Shown here: piece after piece, positions 12,184-24,242 of the stretch
Position numbering within the stretch: position 1 is the first letter of the stretch
Layout: each line of letters opens with the position of its first letter
DNA from: Silene conica
Taxonomy: Eukaryota; Streptophyta; Magnoliopsida; Caryophyllales; Caryophyllaceae
DNA length: 64,000 bases
Assembly (NCBI GenBank): GCA_029255685.2
Contig: CM055315.2
Coordinates: 73,437,681-73,501,680 of the forward strand
Reading direction: 5' to 3'
Translations under genes and position numbers: made by a program
Notes under the pieces: model-generated
What the model saw: the letters and a program-made list of their open reading frames with translations, nothing else
The model's database searches: none
Told to the model about the DNA's origin: nothing

Positions 12184-12440
12184 AAGGGGGATGTTAGAGA
12201 TATGTGTCGATATGTTTAGATATCGACATATCTCGGGGAATACGATATAATATATCGTAGATAATATTAATGTTGTAATTTTTTAGCTTATAATATATTC
12301 AGTTATTAATGTTACGGGATTTTCGATAGCATTATATATGCACCCTATTTGTAATAGTTATAGACACAAGCAATATCAATAATACGACAATTATTTCTAT
12401 GCAATTTTCCTTCTCCGATTTTAATATATATGGTCGAAAT
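12184..12440 (+). repeat. Copia-like PPT and LTR remnant
   Basis: 'tttaagggggatgttagagatatgtg' is split here as a polypurine tract (12180–12190) followed by an LTR-like start TGTTAGAGATATG. The next 240 bp contain palindromic 'cgatatgtttagatatcg' and a 'tatatatgcaccctatttgtaatag' segment like a copia LTR promoter and R region. The right end is not defined and no TSD was found. Confidence 0.4.
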
Positions 12441-12463
12441 TAGATTACTTCTATGTGTAAAAC

Positions 12464-12650
12464 ACAAATTCTCATTGAAAATGGGTATGCACTATCCGTT
12501 ATAACCTGAAGACGAGTAGTGACTCTCTTACATTATGCAAGTGACATTAATAAATTGATCTATTTTCCTCACTTATTCTCCCACTTATTTTATTATAAGA
12601 AAAGTGTATTCATTTTCAACTTGTGACGGATATTATCCGTCACAAGCCTC
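12464..12650. repeat. Short dispersed repeat (MITE-like)
   Basis: It runs from 'acacaaattctcattg' to a palindromic end 'cttgtgacggatattatccgtcacaag' (split here for description). A related copy with the same order of blocks, including 'ctcccactt...ttatcataag', is at 16350–16532. Shorter pieces lie at 13968–14025 and 46930–46970. No TSD or family was established. Confidence 0.5.
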
Positions 12651-12835
12651 TTGGATATTAAAATGTAAAGAAAATTCACCCAACTTAGTCGAAAACCTGT
12701 TTTTCAAACTTGACAGTTGAAGGCATTAAAGAGTTAAGATACAGTTTACTGATGAATAATTGAAAATGCCATGCATTTATAAGTTTCTCAACTGTTTCGA
12801 CGTACTCCTAATCAAACCATGCATACTATCACTAC

Positions 12836-12843
12836 TATATAAT
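12836..12843 (+). promoter_or_regulatory. TATA box of the glycine-rich protein gene
   Basis: TATATAAT lies 66 bp upstream of the start codon. The C/A-rich stretch that follows ('tacaaaaacaaaaaca') is typical of a plant 5' leader. Confidence 0.6.
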
Positions 12844-12908
12844 CCCCTCCTTCGATCCTTCACTTCTCATTCCAAATCATTATACAAAAACAAAAACATT
12901 TGTCTAAA

Positions 12909-13706
12909 ATGACTTATACTAGTAGCAAGCTCTTGTTGTGTCTTCTAGTTGGTGCCCTAGCGGTTTACACAACTACAAGTGCTAGGAGCCTTGTGAGCAC
13001 TCACTCATCATTTGATGATCAGAAGTTTTTCGGCCACCATGGAGGCGGCCTAGGAGGAGGTGGTGGCGGCGGCCTTGGAGGTGGAGGCGGTGGTGGCCTT
13101 GGAGGAGGCGCAGGTGTTGGAGGAGGAGCTGGATTCGGAGGAGGAGCCGGTGCTGGAGGAGGAGCTGGTGGTGGTCTTGGAGGTGGAGGTGGAGGTGGTC
13201 TTGGAGGTGGAGGCGGTGGAGGGCTTGGTGGAGGCCATGGTGGTGGACTTGGTGGGGGAGCGGGTTCAGGAGGCGGTGCTGGTTTTGGTGGTGGAGCTGG
13301 TAGTGGATTAGGTGGAGGAGCTGGGGGAGGTGGTGGTTTAGGAGGCGGTGGAGGTAGTGGTGGTGGGCTCGGTGGTGGAGCTGGTGCAGGAGGCGGTGCT
13401 GGATTTGGTGGAGGAGCTGGATCTGGTGGTGGATTAGGTGGAGGCTCTGGTGGTGGTCTTGGAGGTGGAGGTGGAAGTGGTGGAGGTGGTGGACTTGGCG
13501 GTGGAGGTGGTTCAGGAGGTGGTGCTGGGTTTGGTGGAGGAGCTGGAGCTGGAGGTGGTGGTGGACTAGGTGGAGGAGCTGGAGGAGGTGGTGGATTTGG
13601 TGGAGGAGGTGGTGGTGGCCATGGAGGCGGTCTTGGTGGTGGTTCTGGTGGTGGATTTGGTGGAGGAGCTGGTGGTGGTAGTGGCATTGGAGGTGGGCTA
13701 CCATGA
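12909..13706 (+). CDS. Secreted glycine-rich protein
   Basis: Intact 265-residue protein. Residues 1–25 or so (MTYTSSKLLLCLLVGALAVY...) are a signal peptide. After a short linker (RSLVSTHSSFDDQKFFGHH), the rest is almost entirely Gly with Leu, Ala, Phe, Ser and His in GGGLGGG and GAGFGGGAG repeats. That matches class I plant glycine-rich proteins, which usually go to the cell wall. ATG 12909 is chosen because it begins the signal peptide and follows the TATA box by 66 bp. There is no intron. Codon repeats (GGT/GGA) leave long Pro-rich frames open on the other strand; these are shadows. The exact role (wall structure or stress response) cannot be read from the sequence. Confidence 0.9.
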   Translation: MTYTSSKLLLCLLVGALAVYTTTSARSLVSTHSSFDDQKFFGHHGGGLGGGGGGGLGGGGGGGLGGGAGVGGGAGFGGGAGAGGGAGGGLGGGGGGGLGGGGGGGLGGGHGGGLGGGAGSGGGAGFGGGAGSGLGGGAGGGGGLGGGGGSGGGLGGGAGAGGGAGFGGGAGSGGGLGGGSGGGLGGGGGSGGGGGLGGGGGSGGGAGFGGGAGAGGGGGLGGGAGGGGGFGGGGGGGHGGGLGGGSGGGFGGGAGGGSGIGGGLP

Positions 13707-14259
13707 TGACATAACTCATGCACAATATGCACACCTAAGTATCATATTATTACGATGATTCATGAGATACTGTAATGTTCTTTTGCACCTACGTACGTCG
13801 ATCTAGGAATGCACTCGGTTTAAGCGTTCTTGTTGGCTTTTTTAAGCAATACTTTTTATAAGTAACTATGTTTAAGTTTTATATTCATCAATCAAAAGAA
13901 TAATTTTACCTACTAATCGAAATATATAAGTTTCACGCTTGTCTCCTTTATCTTACGACACAAATTCTCATTTATGACGGATATTCTTGTCACAAGCTTG
14001 TGACGAATATACCCGTCACAAAAAAGACTTGCTGATTTTCCAGTGGATTGGCTGTCGGCATATATACTATGCTTCTCCTCTGTCCTGGACTCCTAGTCCT
14101 AGGCCTCTTAGTTCTTAAAGTACTGCAAATTTTTGTTACCCTTCCAAAAATAGAATGTGTGTACTCGGTGATACTAATTTCATTACCATCATACTTAATG
14201 TTAATTAATGTTTAGTTATTTACTCCGTATAAGTATAAGGATTTATAAAACTTATCTTA
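13707..14259. other. Downstream region of the GRP gene
   Basis: This holds the 3' UTR and flank. At 13968–14025 is a small palindromic piece of the 'tgacggatat...cttgtgacg' repeat family. No gene is visible. Confidence 0.5.
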
Positions 14260-14802
14260 GAGCAATAACAATAGTAGAACTTTATATAAAGTTCTTCATA
14301 ATAGAAGAACTAGATATAAAATTCTTAGATTGAAAAAAATTATAAAATAAATAATGTTAAATGAGTTTTCACATTTTACAAAGTCATATTAATTGGTTGT
14401 TCATTTTCTAATGGTTAAGAATTTGGTTCTTATTTTAGAAATTGGTTCTTAAAAATAAGAACAAACTTTTAAATGCAATAGAAGAACTATAAAAATAAAG
14501 TTCTTGGTGACAACCCCAATGCTAAGAACTACTATTGTTAGACCAATAGCAATAGTAGAACGTCATATAAAGTTCTTCCTATTTCCAAGTTATTTTCACA
14601 AATTACTAAGTTTAAGAACTTACCATCACAATAGAAGAACTTTATTTAGTTCTTAGTTAGGACAAACCAACAAAGAACTTGGTTCTTAAATAAGAACCAA
14701 GTTCTTATTTTAACAAACCCAATGTGACCCACAATAGAAGAACTTTAACTTTGAAGTTCTTATTTACAAACCCAAGAATAAAAACCTCTATTGCTATTGC
14801 TC
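14260..14802. mobile_element. TTA-flanked MITE, apparently composite
   Basis: Termini GAGCAATAACAATAG and (reverse) GAGCAATAGCAATAG are inverted repeats flanked by TTA on both sides (14257–14259 and 14803–14805), as in PIF/Harbinger (Tourist-like) MITEs. A second internal terminus 'gaccaatagcaatagtagaac' follows a TTA at 14538–14540, so two related copies seem joined. The interior is full of GTTCTT/AAGAAC words that can pair. No coding sequence is present. Confidence 0.65.
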
Positions 14803-16349
14803 TTATTGCTCTTAAGTCTTAAAAGGATACATTTTGGATATATTTCTATCGCTAGGCCATATAATAATCAATATCATGCAAGTGTTATCTACCTTATTTA
14901 TTAACGTTAACTATTAAAATTAGTAGAACGGTAATTTTCATGACCCATGTTTAAACCCAATAAACACGTTTATATTCGCTTTTTTTTTGTTCACTTTACA
15001 CCATAAAAAACATAACCAACACTATATTAAGAAGTGGTAACCATACGCGCATATTTTCTGTAGTAGTGATTGAAGTGAAAGGCTTTTCAATCTTATAAAA
15101 AACTAGAAATAATCTCTATATATACAATATATAAATAAGTATTATTACAAGTAAAATGAATTGCATTTTTTTAATAGTTGTACTTTTAGAGCTAATTAAT
15201 ACAAAGTAATATATGTTTTATACCCAATTAAGAATAGTTATTTACGGTAAGAATAGTTATTTTTTTCAAATTGTAATTTTAGAATATTAACAATTGTAAT
15301 TCATAAATAGACGTGCTGATACCCTTGATTAAATGGTTAAAACCCTACTTGCAAACATCAGCTTGTGTCAATGATCACAAGTTCGAATCTTACTAACAAC
15401 ATTTTAAAATTTTTAAAATTAGCAAGTTATCTTTAATTAAATTTGAATAATCGAAAAATTGATTTCACAAAAAAAAAAAAAAACGAGCCAACTTATTAAA
15501 ATACCAAAAAAAAATCCAATATTAATTTACTAAAATATTTTCCAAAAGGATAGTAATAAATACAAAAATAAAAAAACGTCTAAATTAATTACGTACAAAA
15601 AAAATTAATTTGCAGAATATTAATTTACAAAATAATTTCCAACAGAATATTAATAAAATAAAAAAATCGTGTAAATTAATTAAGTACAAAAAAAATTATT
15701 TTCCGGAATATTAATTTACAAAAGAAAAAATTCCAACAATATCATAAACTAATATTCCCGAAAATTTAACTAAATACAAAAAATAACAAAAATATTTTTA
15801 AAAAAATAATAAATTACTTAAAACATAATAAAATCTTAACAAAATAACAAATATTCCTAAATTATGCTAACTACATGTGATTAAAAAAGTTAACTATATT
15901 TGTATAATTACTAATATACCCTAGCACTAACTCATGCAAATTAACTATGGTTATACAGGTGGCACGATGCAATTGGTCGTGTATGATTTTTCCATATACA
16001 ATGTGTATCTTTATCGCCTTCGCCTATGTCAATATTTAGTTAATCATATTCTATTTCTATCTTAAAATGAATACTGCTATTTTAGAAGAGATTTACAAAG
16101 TTACCGAGCTACCGAAATTATTAGGAAGACTCGGTCTAAGACTCGGTCTATTTCTAATAGAAATTGAAATGTATAAAATGGTAAAGAGTATACGCGTTTA
16201 TCATTTAAAGCATTTGTACTAGCAAGATACAATAGGCTCGCACATGCCATATACTACTATACTAGCATACCTTAAATGCACAATTGTCGATCGAGCTATT
16301 AAAATGTCGCATCATTGTTCATTAGTTGTTGTTAAATTATTTAAAATTA
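14803..16349. other. Very AT-rich intergenic DNA
   Basis: Apart from the SINE-like segment at 15312–15484, this stretch holds only A/T-rich, partly repetitive DNA. One example is repeated 'ttaattacgtacaaaaaaaatta'-like blocks near 15580–15720. No ORF has a recognisable product. Confidence 0.5.
15312..15484 (+). mobile_element. tRNA-derived SINE-like segment
   Basis: An A-box-like 'ttgattaaatggttaa' (near 15327) and a B-box-like 'agttcgaatctta' (near 15379) have tRNA-like spacing, and the segment ends in a run of A (15469–15483). No target duplication was found, so the limits are uncertain. Confidence 0.45.
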
Positions 16350-16532
16350 ACACAAATTCTTATTAAAGACGAGAACTATCCATCGTTGAAGACGGATAAT
16401 GCCTTTTTCACATAATACAAATTACATTATCGATAAATTACTCAATTTTCTCCCACTTTTATACGTACTTACTTTATCATAAGAGTAAAATATTTGTTTT
16501 TAACTTGTGACGAATATATATTAGTCAAAAGA
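16350..16532. repeat. Second copy of the 'acacaaattct' MITE-like repeat
   Basis: It shares block order with 12464–12650: 'acacaaattct', 'gaagacg', 'ctcccactt', 'ttatcataag', 'aacttgtgacg'. The terminal palindrome is degraded. The family is unknown. Confidence 0.5.
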
Positions 16533-16800
16533 AAGAATTTTTGTATAATTAATTCATACATTGTTTTGGTGGAACCGTTTGTCCAAGACTCTAACGGGGG
16601 AATGTATTATATGCAACCCAATAGCTTTTGTAGCATTTCGGCCAAATTAATGTTGTACTCCGTACCCGTATAATTGTATAATTATTGAACTTAGATCAAT
16701 CACCATATTTGTAATTAATTGCACATTGTAGATTTTATTGCTACGATTAAAACTTAGGGATGATTTGCACTAACCAATTTTGATAAGTTTACAATAAATA
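16533..16800. other. Flank left of the MULE complex
   Basis: AT-rich DNA with 'gttgtactccgtacccg'. No gene or clear element. The last bases (tttacaataaata) precede the left MULE terminus. Confidence 0.4.
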
Positions 16801-16883
16801 GGACATGTTAAAGGTCGTCGACACTTTTACTAATTATCGTCGACACTTTATATAAACTTTAAACTTTGTCCTCCTCTTCAACC

Positions 16884-16921
<38 letters not shown>

Positions 16922-16938
16922 CAGTAGTAAATAAAGGT

Positions 16939-19803
16939 TTACACATTAGTCACCACGGTTGCCAGATCATGAGCAACCCTGTTAAATCTACGAGGGATAA
17001 AAGATACGCTAATACAATGAAAACCAAAAGAAAGTTCATGCCAATCATTAAGAATATCCTTGATAAGATGATCCGGATCCTCCAAGCTCGTCAATTGGAG
17101 AAGAGCACTTAGGCAGTCCGAGAAGATATGAATGTGTTGAAAAAACCGCCCCTTTGCCCAAACTAACACTGCAAGTAGCCCCATGGCCTCAGCCTGAAGG
17201 GCCGATTCCGCCAAACAAACTTTCCTATATCTTCCCACCTCAACCCCATCCTGATCATAGGCCACCAAACCCACTGCCGCATCAAGTGTACCCCTCCATC
17301 CCGCGTCCACCATGATTCTAATCACATTGCAGGCTCCTGCATTACCAATAATTTCAAACTTTCTCCCAGCCGCCATTTTATGGACCTCAGACGAGATAGA
17401 AGTCTCCTCCTGATTTCGTTTTCTGTTCGAGCCCGACTCGTTATGTGCCCTCTGGAAATCCGCAACCTCCCTAGAAATAAGCTGGTAAAGAATCTTAAGA
17501 GGAATACCCCTTTCTCTGAAAGCAAGATCATTTCGATGTCGCCAAATACCCCACAAAATAGCAACAAAGTTACACACTCTCCAGCTCCCTTCATCCATTT
17601 TTCCAAGCAATGCAATCCAGTCCAAGATCCATTGTTGAATGCTTAGGTGTTGAGCATACTCAGTTCTAATCCCTAGGACCGAACCTGCCCAGAAACGTGA
17701 TGCAAAAGCACAGTCCCGAAAGATATGAGACATGGTCTCAATCTCTCCCTCCCTAAGGCTGCAGGAAACACATCGGACAGATCCCTGCAAATTTCTGGAA
17801 CTGAATTCTGCACCACAAGGAAGAGTGTTTGCACAAATCCTCCATAAGAAGACTTTCCATTTGGCTGGGATTTGGAGCTTCCAGAGTTTGCTTCCACAAA
17901 AAGTCTCAACATTATTGTTCATTCTTGACTTATCTTTAGAGCTTCCATGTTCCTCAAAAAACTCTTTCCAGATGATACCATACCCACTCTTCACCGAATA
18001 GACCCCATTTCTAGAATAAGGCCAGAAGACCTGATCATCCAGACGGGAAGAAGGGATAGGCATCGCAAGAATTCTGACCGCCCAAAAATCCTCAAAAAGA
18101 TGTCGAATCATAGAATCGTTCCATCTCCCCTCGTCATTCATCAAATCAGAAACCGTAAGCTTATAAAGATGAGCCCACTGATGATCCAGCCAACACTCCT
18201 TTGGGTTGGGAGCTTCCCCATTTACCCATTTAGACGTCCAGACATTTAGGCGAGAACCTTTCCCAGGCTTCCAGCCCAACATAGATCGTATCCATTGGAA
18301 ACCAAGAAAAATACTTCTAACGCCCCAGGACGAATTAGTCCTAAGCTTACCGCCCCTATCCTCCCAAAAATCCCCTGCCCCTGGTAGCAAAGCTCTAAAG
18401 GTTCTGCAGAATAGAGAGTTCTCTCCGGATAGAATCCGCCATCCATGCTTAGCTAAAAGGGCCTTGTTCATACATCCTATGTCCCTAATTCCAAGCCCAC
18501 CATTCCTCTTAGGAAGACTCAAGAACTTCTTACTGCACCACGCAATCTTTTTCCCAGATCTGCTTCCCGACCACCAGAACTGTGACAGCAAAGAATTTAA
18601 CTTCCGTGTCACACTTACCGGTATTTTAAATACCGATAGAAAATAAATGGATAGGTTCGAAAGAACAGAAGAGATAAGGGTTAGCCGACCCGCCGCAGAC
18701 AAGAAGAGTGCATTCCATGATGAGATTCTTTTAGTAACATAGTCTACCAGCCCCCAGAAGATATCTTTTTTCGAGTTATGAAACTCAGTGGGAATTCCCA
18801 AATAATTGCCCAGTCCCTTATTATTCCTAACATGCAAATCCCTTAAAGTAACCTGAATGCTACGAAGAGTAGAATTCGGGCTAAACAAGACCCCTGATTT
18901 CGAATGATTGAGCTTCTGGCCGGACAACGCACAGAACCAGTTAAGAATATCCATAAGATTTCTAGCTGCCCCACATTTATTTTCAAAGAAGAAAACAGAG
19001 TCATCTGCAAAGAAGAGGTTTGAAATACGTTGTACTCCACGGCCCACACGAATTCCCCTGATAAGGTCCCGCTCTTGAGCCACGTTAATTTGTGCAGTAA
19101 GAGCCTCCATGCACAAGATAAACAGGAAAGGGGACAACGGATCCCCCTGTCTAAGGCCACAAGTTGGTTTGAAGTTGTCAAGAGGCTTACCATTCAACAA
19201 AATCTCATAGCTCACCGAGGAGACAATATTCATAATAAGAGTAATAAGTCGAGTAGGGAAGCCAAACCTCTGGAGGACAGCTTGCACGAAGTCCCACCGG
19301 ATCCTGTCATAGGCCTTGCTCATATCGGCCTTGAAGATACATTTCCCCGATTTGCCAGATCGAGTATTATTCACCTTAAAAATCAACTCATGGGCAAGAA
19401 GGATATTATCACTGATTTGTCGCCCCGCAACAAAAGCCCCTTCAGTGTCACCTACCAGCTTTCCCATTATCTTTGCCACCCTATTGGCAATACACTTTGA
19501 AACAATTCTCATAACCACATTACATAGACTAATGGGCCTAAAATCAGAAACTTGCTCCGGGTGTTCAACCTTCGGAATGAGGGCAATGAACGTTCGGTTC
19601 ATCTCCCTGAGGACTCTTCCCGAATTAAGGATAGAAAGTATCCCATTACACACATCCTCTTTAACAATACCCCAGCATTTTTGGAAAAAAATGGCAGGAA
19701 CTCCATCAGGGCCCGGAGATTTAAACGGGCCCATTTGAAAAACTGCCTTCCTAACCTCCTTCCTGGTGAAGGTCCTAGCCAGCATATCAGCATCATCTGT
19801 CAA
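16939..19803 (-). pseudogene. LINE reverse transcriptase and RNase H part
   Basis: A 954-residue open frame. The order is RT (about residues 60–330, with 'ALIPKVEHPEQVSDFRPISL', 'GLRQGDPLSPFLF' and the catalytic FADD box near 262), RT thumb, zf-RVT zinc-binding domain (about 640–720, 'KLWKLQIPAKWKVFLWRI'), and a C-terminal RNase H-like domain (about 815–950, 'VDAGWRG', 'QAEAMGLL', 'FSDCLSAL'). This is the pol end of a plant L1-type LINE. It copies its own RNA at the nicked target. The frame begins without a proper start because one indel near 19810–19850 separates it from the endonuclease frame. All core RT residues seen are intact. Confidence 0.9.
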
Positions 19804-19823
19804 AATCTGAGGCTTAACAGCGT

Positions 19824-22800
19824 TTAGGAAACTTTCAAAACAACTCGCCTCTCGTTCCTCCCCCTGGCAACCTCAGCCCGGAAGATCTCCTTGAAAAAGC
19901 CTTGGAATTCTAAACCAACCTCCTGTTCACCCCGTAACCAGGATCCGTCCTCTCTCCTAATGCTATGAATGAAGTTTTTTCCGGATCTTCCTTTCACCCA
20001 ATTGAAAAAGAACTTCGTACAGGCATCACCCTCTTTAGCCCATTTAACCTTAGCCCTCTGCCTCCAGTAGGAAGTAGCAGCTTCGATGAAGGAGCTAAGG
20101 TCCTTGTGAGCGGCAATATATCTCTCTTCCCCTTTACCAGCAAAGTCTTCTTCCAAGCCTTCCAACAAACGCTCATCAAATTCTTCCCACTTTCGTTTCC
20201 ATTCTCTAGATTTGGAAAGTGACCATGATTTAATGTTAGCCCTGGTAGTTGATAATTTTCGAGCCAGGCAGAAGCTGGGGGAACCAGTGACCGAAGTCTC
20301 CCAGGCCCTTCTAACATTTTTCAAGCATTCCTCATAATCCAAAGCCCAAGCATCAATCTTGTATGGTTTACCTTTACCGCTTGCCTTTGTAAGATGTAAG
20401 TTGAATTCAATAGGGGCATGATCTGACAATTGGATCGGGAAATGTGCTACTCCAGAGTTAGGGAACTGAAGTAACCAATCCTTTGATCCAAGAGCTTTAT
20501 CAAGTCTCTCATACACTCTCCTGCCACCCCTGCGGTTGTTACACCAAGTAAACCTCGGACCCTTAAAGGGGATATCAATCAACTCATGCCGTATCTTCCA
20601 CTTAGCAAAGAGACTAGCACCTTCAATTCTGCCCATATTGCAACTTTTCTTATCATTTCTAGAATCCACTTGATTAAAATCCCCTAGAATGAGGAAGGGA
20701 TGATTCCAGAATTCCATCCATTCACCCAAATCATCAAGAACCTTCAAACGATCTTCCACTTTTGGAGCGCCATAGAAAAGCACGAGATACCACAAAACCG
20801 CACCACTAGATTCCACAAGCATTACAACAAAATTATTACAATCCAGAACTACTCGCATCCGAGCTTCTTTTTTCCATCCTACCCAAAGCCCCCCCGACCT
20901 TCCACGTGCATCAACACTATGGAACTTACAAAAACCATAAGATCTAAACATATGAAAAAGGGACAAACTACTATCACTATTACATTTAGTCTCGCTTAAA
21001 AAGATAAAATCATACTGCTTACTACTAACCAACGCTCTAAGTTTCTGAATTGTAGGGGAGAGCGGGTTATTGAGTCCCCTACAATTCCAAGCCAAGCCAA
21101 TCATGGTCCCCCCGGGGGTTTGTGAAGGTCCAACCCCCGAAAAACCATGAAAGTCACCCGCAGCAAACTTGTGAATATCCATGTCATTGATTGATGAAGA
21201 AGAGGATGCATCACTGGAGCTTCCAACAGTCACATCATCCACGTGCATTCTGAAACCACAGGTTCCGTGTTCAGCTCCATACACCTCTTCATAGGTGCGT
21301 TGTTTCTTAGCCAGAGAGGCCAGAAATTCCATAGCATGCTCCTTAGAGTTTAAAGCATCTTCAGGCACCAAAGCCATATCTTCTTGTGTAGCACATTTCC
21401 TTTTTCGAGCACCCCTAGCAGCCTCTCTGAACAGAACATCCTCTTCGTCCCTTTCTGAGGTGAGCTCCAGACCCATCCACCCATCAGAGTATCCATTAAG
21501 GTCAATTTTGGCCTGGATAGATGATCTGAACCCATCCCTCATGAAAAAGATGCCAGGTGCATCATCACCAGGAGGATGTTTCCTCTTGTTGTTCTTGTTG
21601 CAGCTCCTAGTCGTGTCCTGTTTAGACCCTCCATAATCATCCTCATACTCTTGCATCTTCCCCTTTCCCTTCCATCTGCTATTCTCCTCAGTCCCCTTCT
21701 TAGCATTATCAAGCAACATAAGCCCTTTCCCCTTTGATATACCCCTCCCCAGCTGCCCAGAAGAATCAGAACCCAAGATAAGTCTCCTTCTCACAGGCAG
21801 AAAAACCTTCTGTTCCTGAATACTCAGCTGGTTTTCCATCCTCTCTTCATTCCTTTCATGATCATCACTTGCATCACTACTTACCAAGTTAATAGCATCT
21901 TTAAACCTCGGATCAAGGGAAGTAACTGACACCTCCCCAGCCAGGATGTCAAGCCAACGTTGCATAGGTATACTGTCTTCCGAGGAGCTCTGATGAGTTG
22001 AGGACGAAAGAGTTGAAGACACCTCAATAACTTTCCTTGATTTCTCCCCAATCTCCCACAGCTTCTCACCCAGTTTTCTGCTCTTAGAACCCTTCCAAAG
22101 TCCATGCCCACCTTCCTCATCCCACTGATCCACAGACTCAGCATGTGCATGATAAGTGGTAGGCATACCTAGGAGAGGAGGGGGGTTGAAAGTTTGGTTA
22201 AAACCCATAATTTCATCATCAACACGAGCCCAGCCCTCGTTGTTTTCAGTCCTAGAGAGTAAGGCATCCTGTTGTCTTTCCTCATTGTCAATTCTCACAG
22301 TAACCTGAGGGATGCCATCCCTGAACCCCTTAAAATCAGAGCCCAACCCACCCCCCATATCCTGTCTATGAATATTAGCAATAGTATCACCATTATTCAA
22401 GTTCACTGGCTCCAAAACATCATCAGCACTGTAGTAGCAATCCTCCATCGTGTCATCTTCCTCAAGCCAACCTCCCTGACATCCCAAGCCACCCTTAGCC
22501 TTCTCTTTGTCAAGTTTTACCCCCTTATCCTTCTTAGCCCCAGACAAACCCTTCCCATCCCTCTTATCAGATTGACCCCCTGGACCCGGCCTATTTCCTG
22601 GTACATCAGTTCTCCACCAGTTACTAGTACCCTCTCCTGCCCCAAAGTTTCTCCCTCCCTGGAACTGACTGCCCCTCTGGTAAATGACTGTCCCAGCAAA
22701 AGGTTGCTCAGTCACAGTAAAACGCATCCCTGGTACCACCCTCCCCCCTGGGGTAATACCAATACCAAAGTCCACATATCTTTCATCTTCTTCATCACTG

Positions 22801-23741
22801 CTATCACCCCTTCCTCTAGACCTCATACCCCCCAATTTAACCTTTGTAGAAACATGCTTAGTCGTAGATGGGGTAGCACGTAGGTCTAAGTTGAACATGG
22901 TATGTGTGCTATGCGCATGGAAAACAGCAAAACCCTTCTCAATGGATTTATCCCACAAATTATTAATGCTAGCAACAATTGACACCAGACTCTCACGACA
23001 CTGCCTCCTATTGTGTCCTACCTTACCACATTTAACACAATACTTGAAAATGTTCTCATATTTAAATTGAATCCACAACAAAAACCCTTGCTCCATAGCC
23101 AGAAAAAAACCAGGCATCAAAGGTTGGTTAAGATTAATACTTACCTTGACTCTGAGGAAATCATTCTCTGGTACCAAATGGAATGGTTCAACCTGGTAAA
23201 CATCACTGATCAGTCTGCCAGCCATCCCAGCAACATGAGCATTCATATACTCAAACGGCAATCCGCAAACTTGAACCCACAAGCTAGCTTTTGGAAATCT
23301 CATGGTTCTAGGGATGATATCGGGTACCCACCTTCCAAACACCATGATAGCCCCATCCATGGCAGTACACGTAACCTCCAACAATCCCTCCCTATCAATG
23401 ACATTGTTGCAATGAAACACGAACATATCCCTCATTCTAAAGCACACCACACTCCCACGAGTGGTCCACTTAGTTCTGATAATCTCATTCACCTTCACAA
23501 CATCAAACTCACGGTAATCCACTAAGTAACCCAGCACACATCTACTCCAGAAATCTCTTGATTTACAGAGCTCTTCAGGATCAACACTTACGACCCCCCC
23601 AGACCTAGGGTATCGCCATAACTCAGCATGCATGGGATCATTTGGGTTAAATGTTGGTTCATGTTGCTGCCTCGTCCCTTCACCCTGCCCCATGGAGCCA
23701 GAATCACTACTTCCTTGCCCCCCCCCCCCCTGTACCAACAC
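19824..23741 (-). pseudogene. LINE ORF1-like and endonuclease part, nearly intact
   Basis: A 1305-residue frame. Residues 60–230 resemble DUF4283, followed by a CCHC knuckle (C-x2-C-x4-H-x4-C near 233–246, zf-CCHC_4 type). A long charged, low-complexity linker follows. An AP-type endonuclease occupies about 880–1110 (N in 'AWNCRGLNN', E in 'SETK', 'ILGDFNQV', 'SDHAPIEF'). The nucleic-acid-binding and endonuclease domains share one frame instead of two ORFs. The first in-frame ATG is at 23693. A better upstream ATG (23754) is put out of frame by a 13-base G-run at 23718–23730. The frame ends with an indel before RT. Confidence 0.88.
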
Positions 23742-24242
23742 TTGAGTTCACCATATTCGAGGGGAACGAAAGATTTTTGGAAGAAGAATTAAAATCAGAG
23801 GATAGCACCGAGGATGAGGATTTGAGAGATAACAGATTAAGGAAGTGTGATGGTTGATGAGCAGAACCTTTAATCATTCTGCCTTAAATAGGCAAAAACA
23901 CCTTCAATTAATCTTGGAATATCAGCCAACCCACAGACAGAGTAAGCCTAATGGTCAGCCCACCTTGAGCCGTTCAAAATAGGAATATTGTCTGAAGAGG
24001 AATAAAAGCAGAGTCTGACACTCCGGGGAGTCCAAACGATTAGCCGCCGTAACATGCCATACCCAATTGAAGATGGATATAAGCAATGATTGCAAAAAAG
24101 GTAAACCAAGCAAAGTGAAAAAGTCAGAAGGAATAATTAAGGGAGAACTGGCCAATGAAAAAACTTGTTAAAGAGAACAACTTGAAAGCATGCAAAAAAA
24201 ATGTTGATCGATATATGCCGTATTTTCCTCTTCAACCCAATT

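Larger units (their letters stand above)
16889..24225 (-). mobile_element. Full-length L1-type LINE
   Basis: A 7.3-kb element is flanked by a 17-bp target duplication (tcctcttcaacccaatt at 16872–16888 and 24226–24242). A 33-base T-run at 16887–16919 is its poly(A) tail. It carries an ORF1-like plus endonuclease frame (23741–19824) and an RT plus RNase H frame (19803–16939). A 5' UTR of about 470 bp lies at 23755–24225. It sits inside the left end of the MULE. Only one frameshift separates the two long frames. Confidence 0.93.

Noticed and set aside
13019..13732. Long Pro-rich and His/Leu-rich frames antisense to the glycine-rich gene
   Set aside because: Gly codon repeats (GGN) on one strand necessarily leave CCN-type frames open on the other. 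No promoter or signal peptide supports them.
17380..23525. Many plus-strand ORFs over 60 codons across the LINE
   Set aside because: They are antisense shadows of the two long LINE frames.
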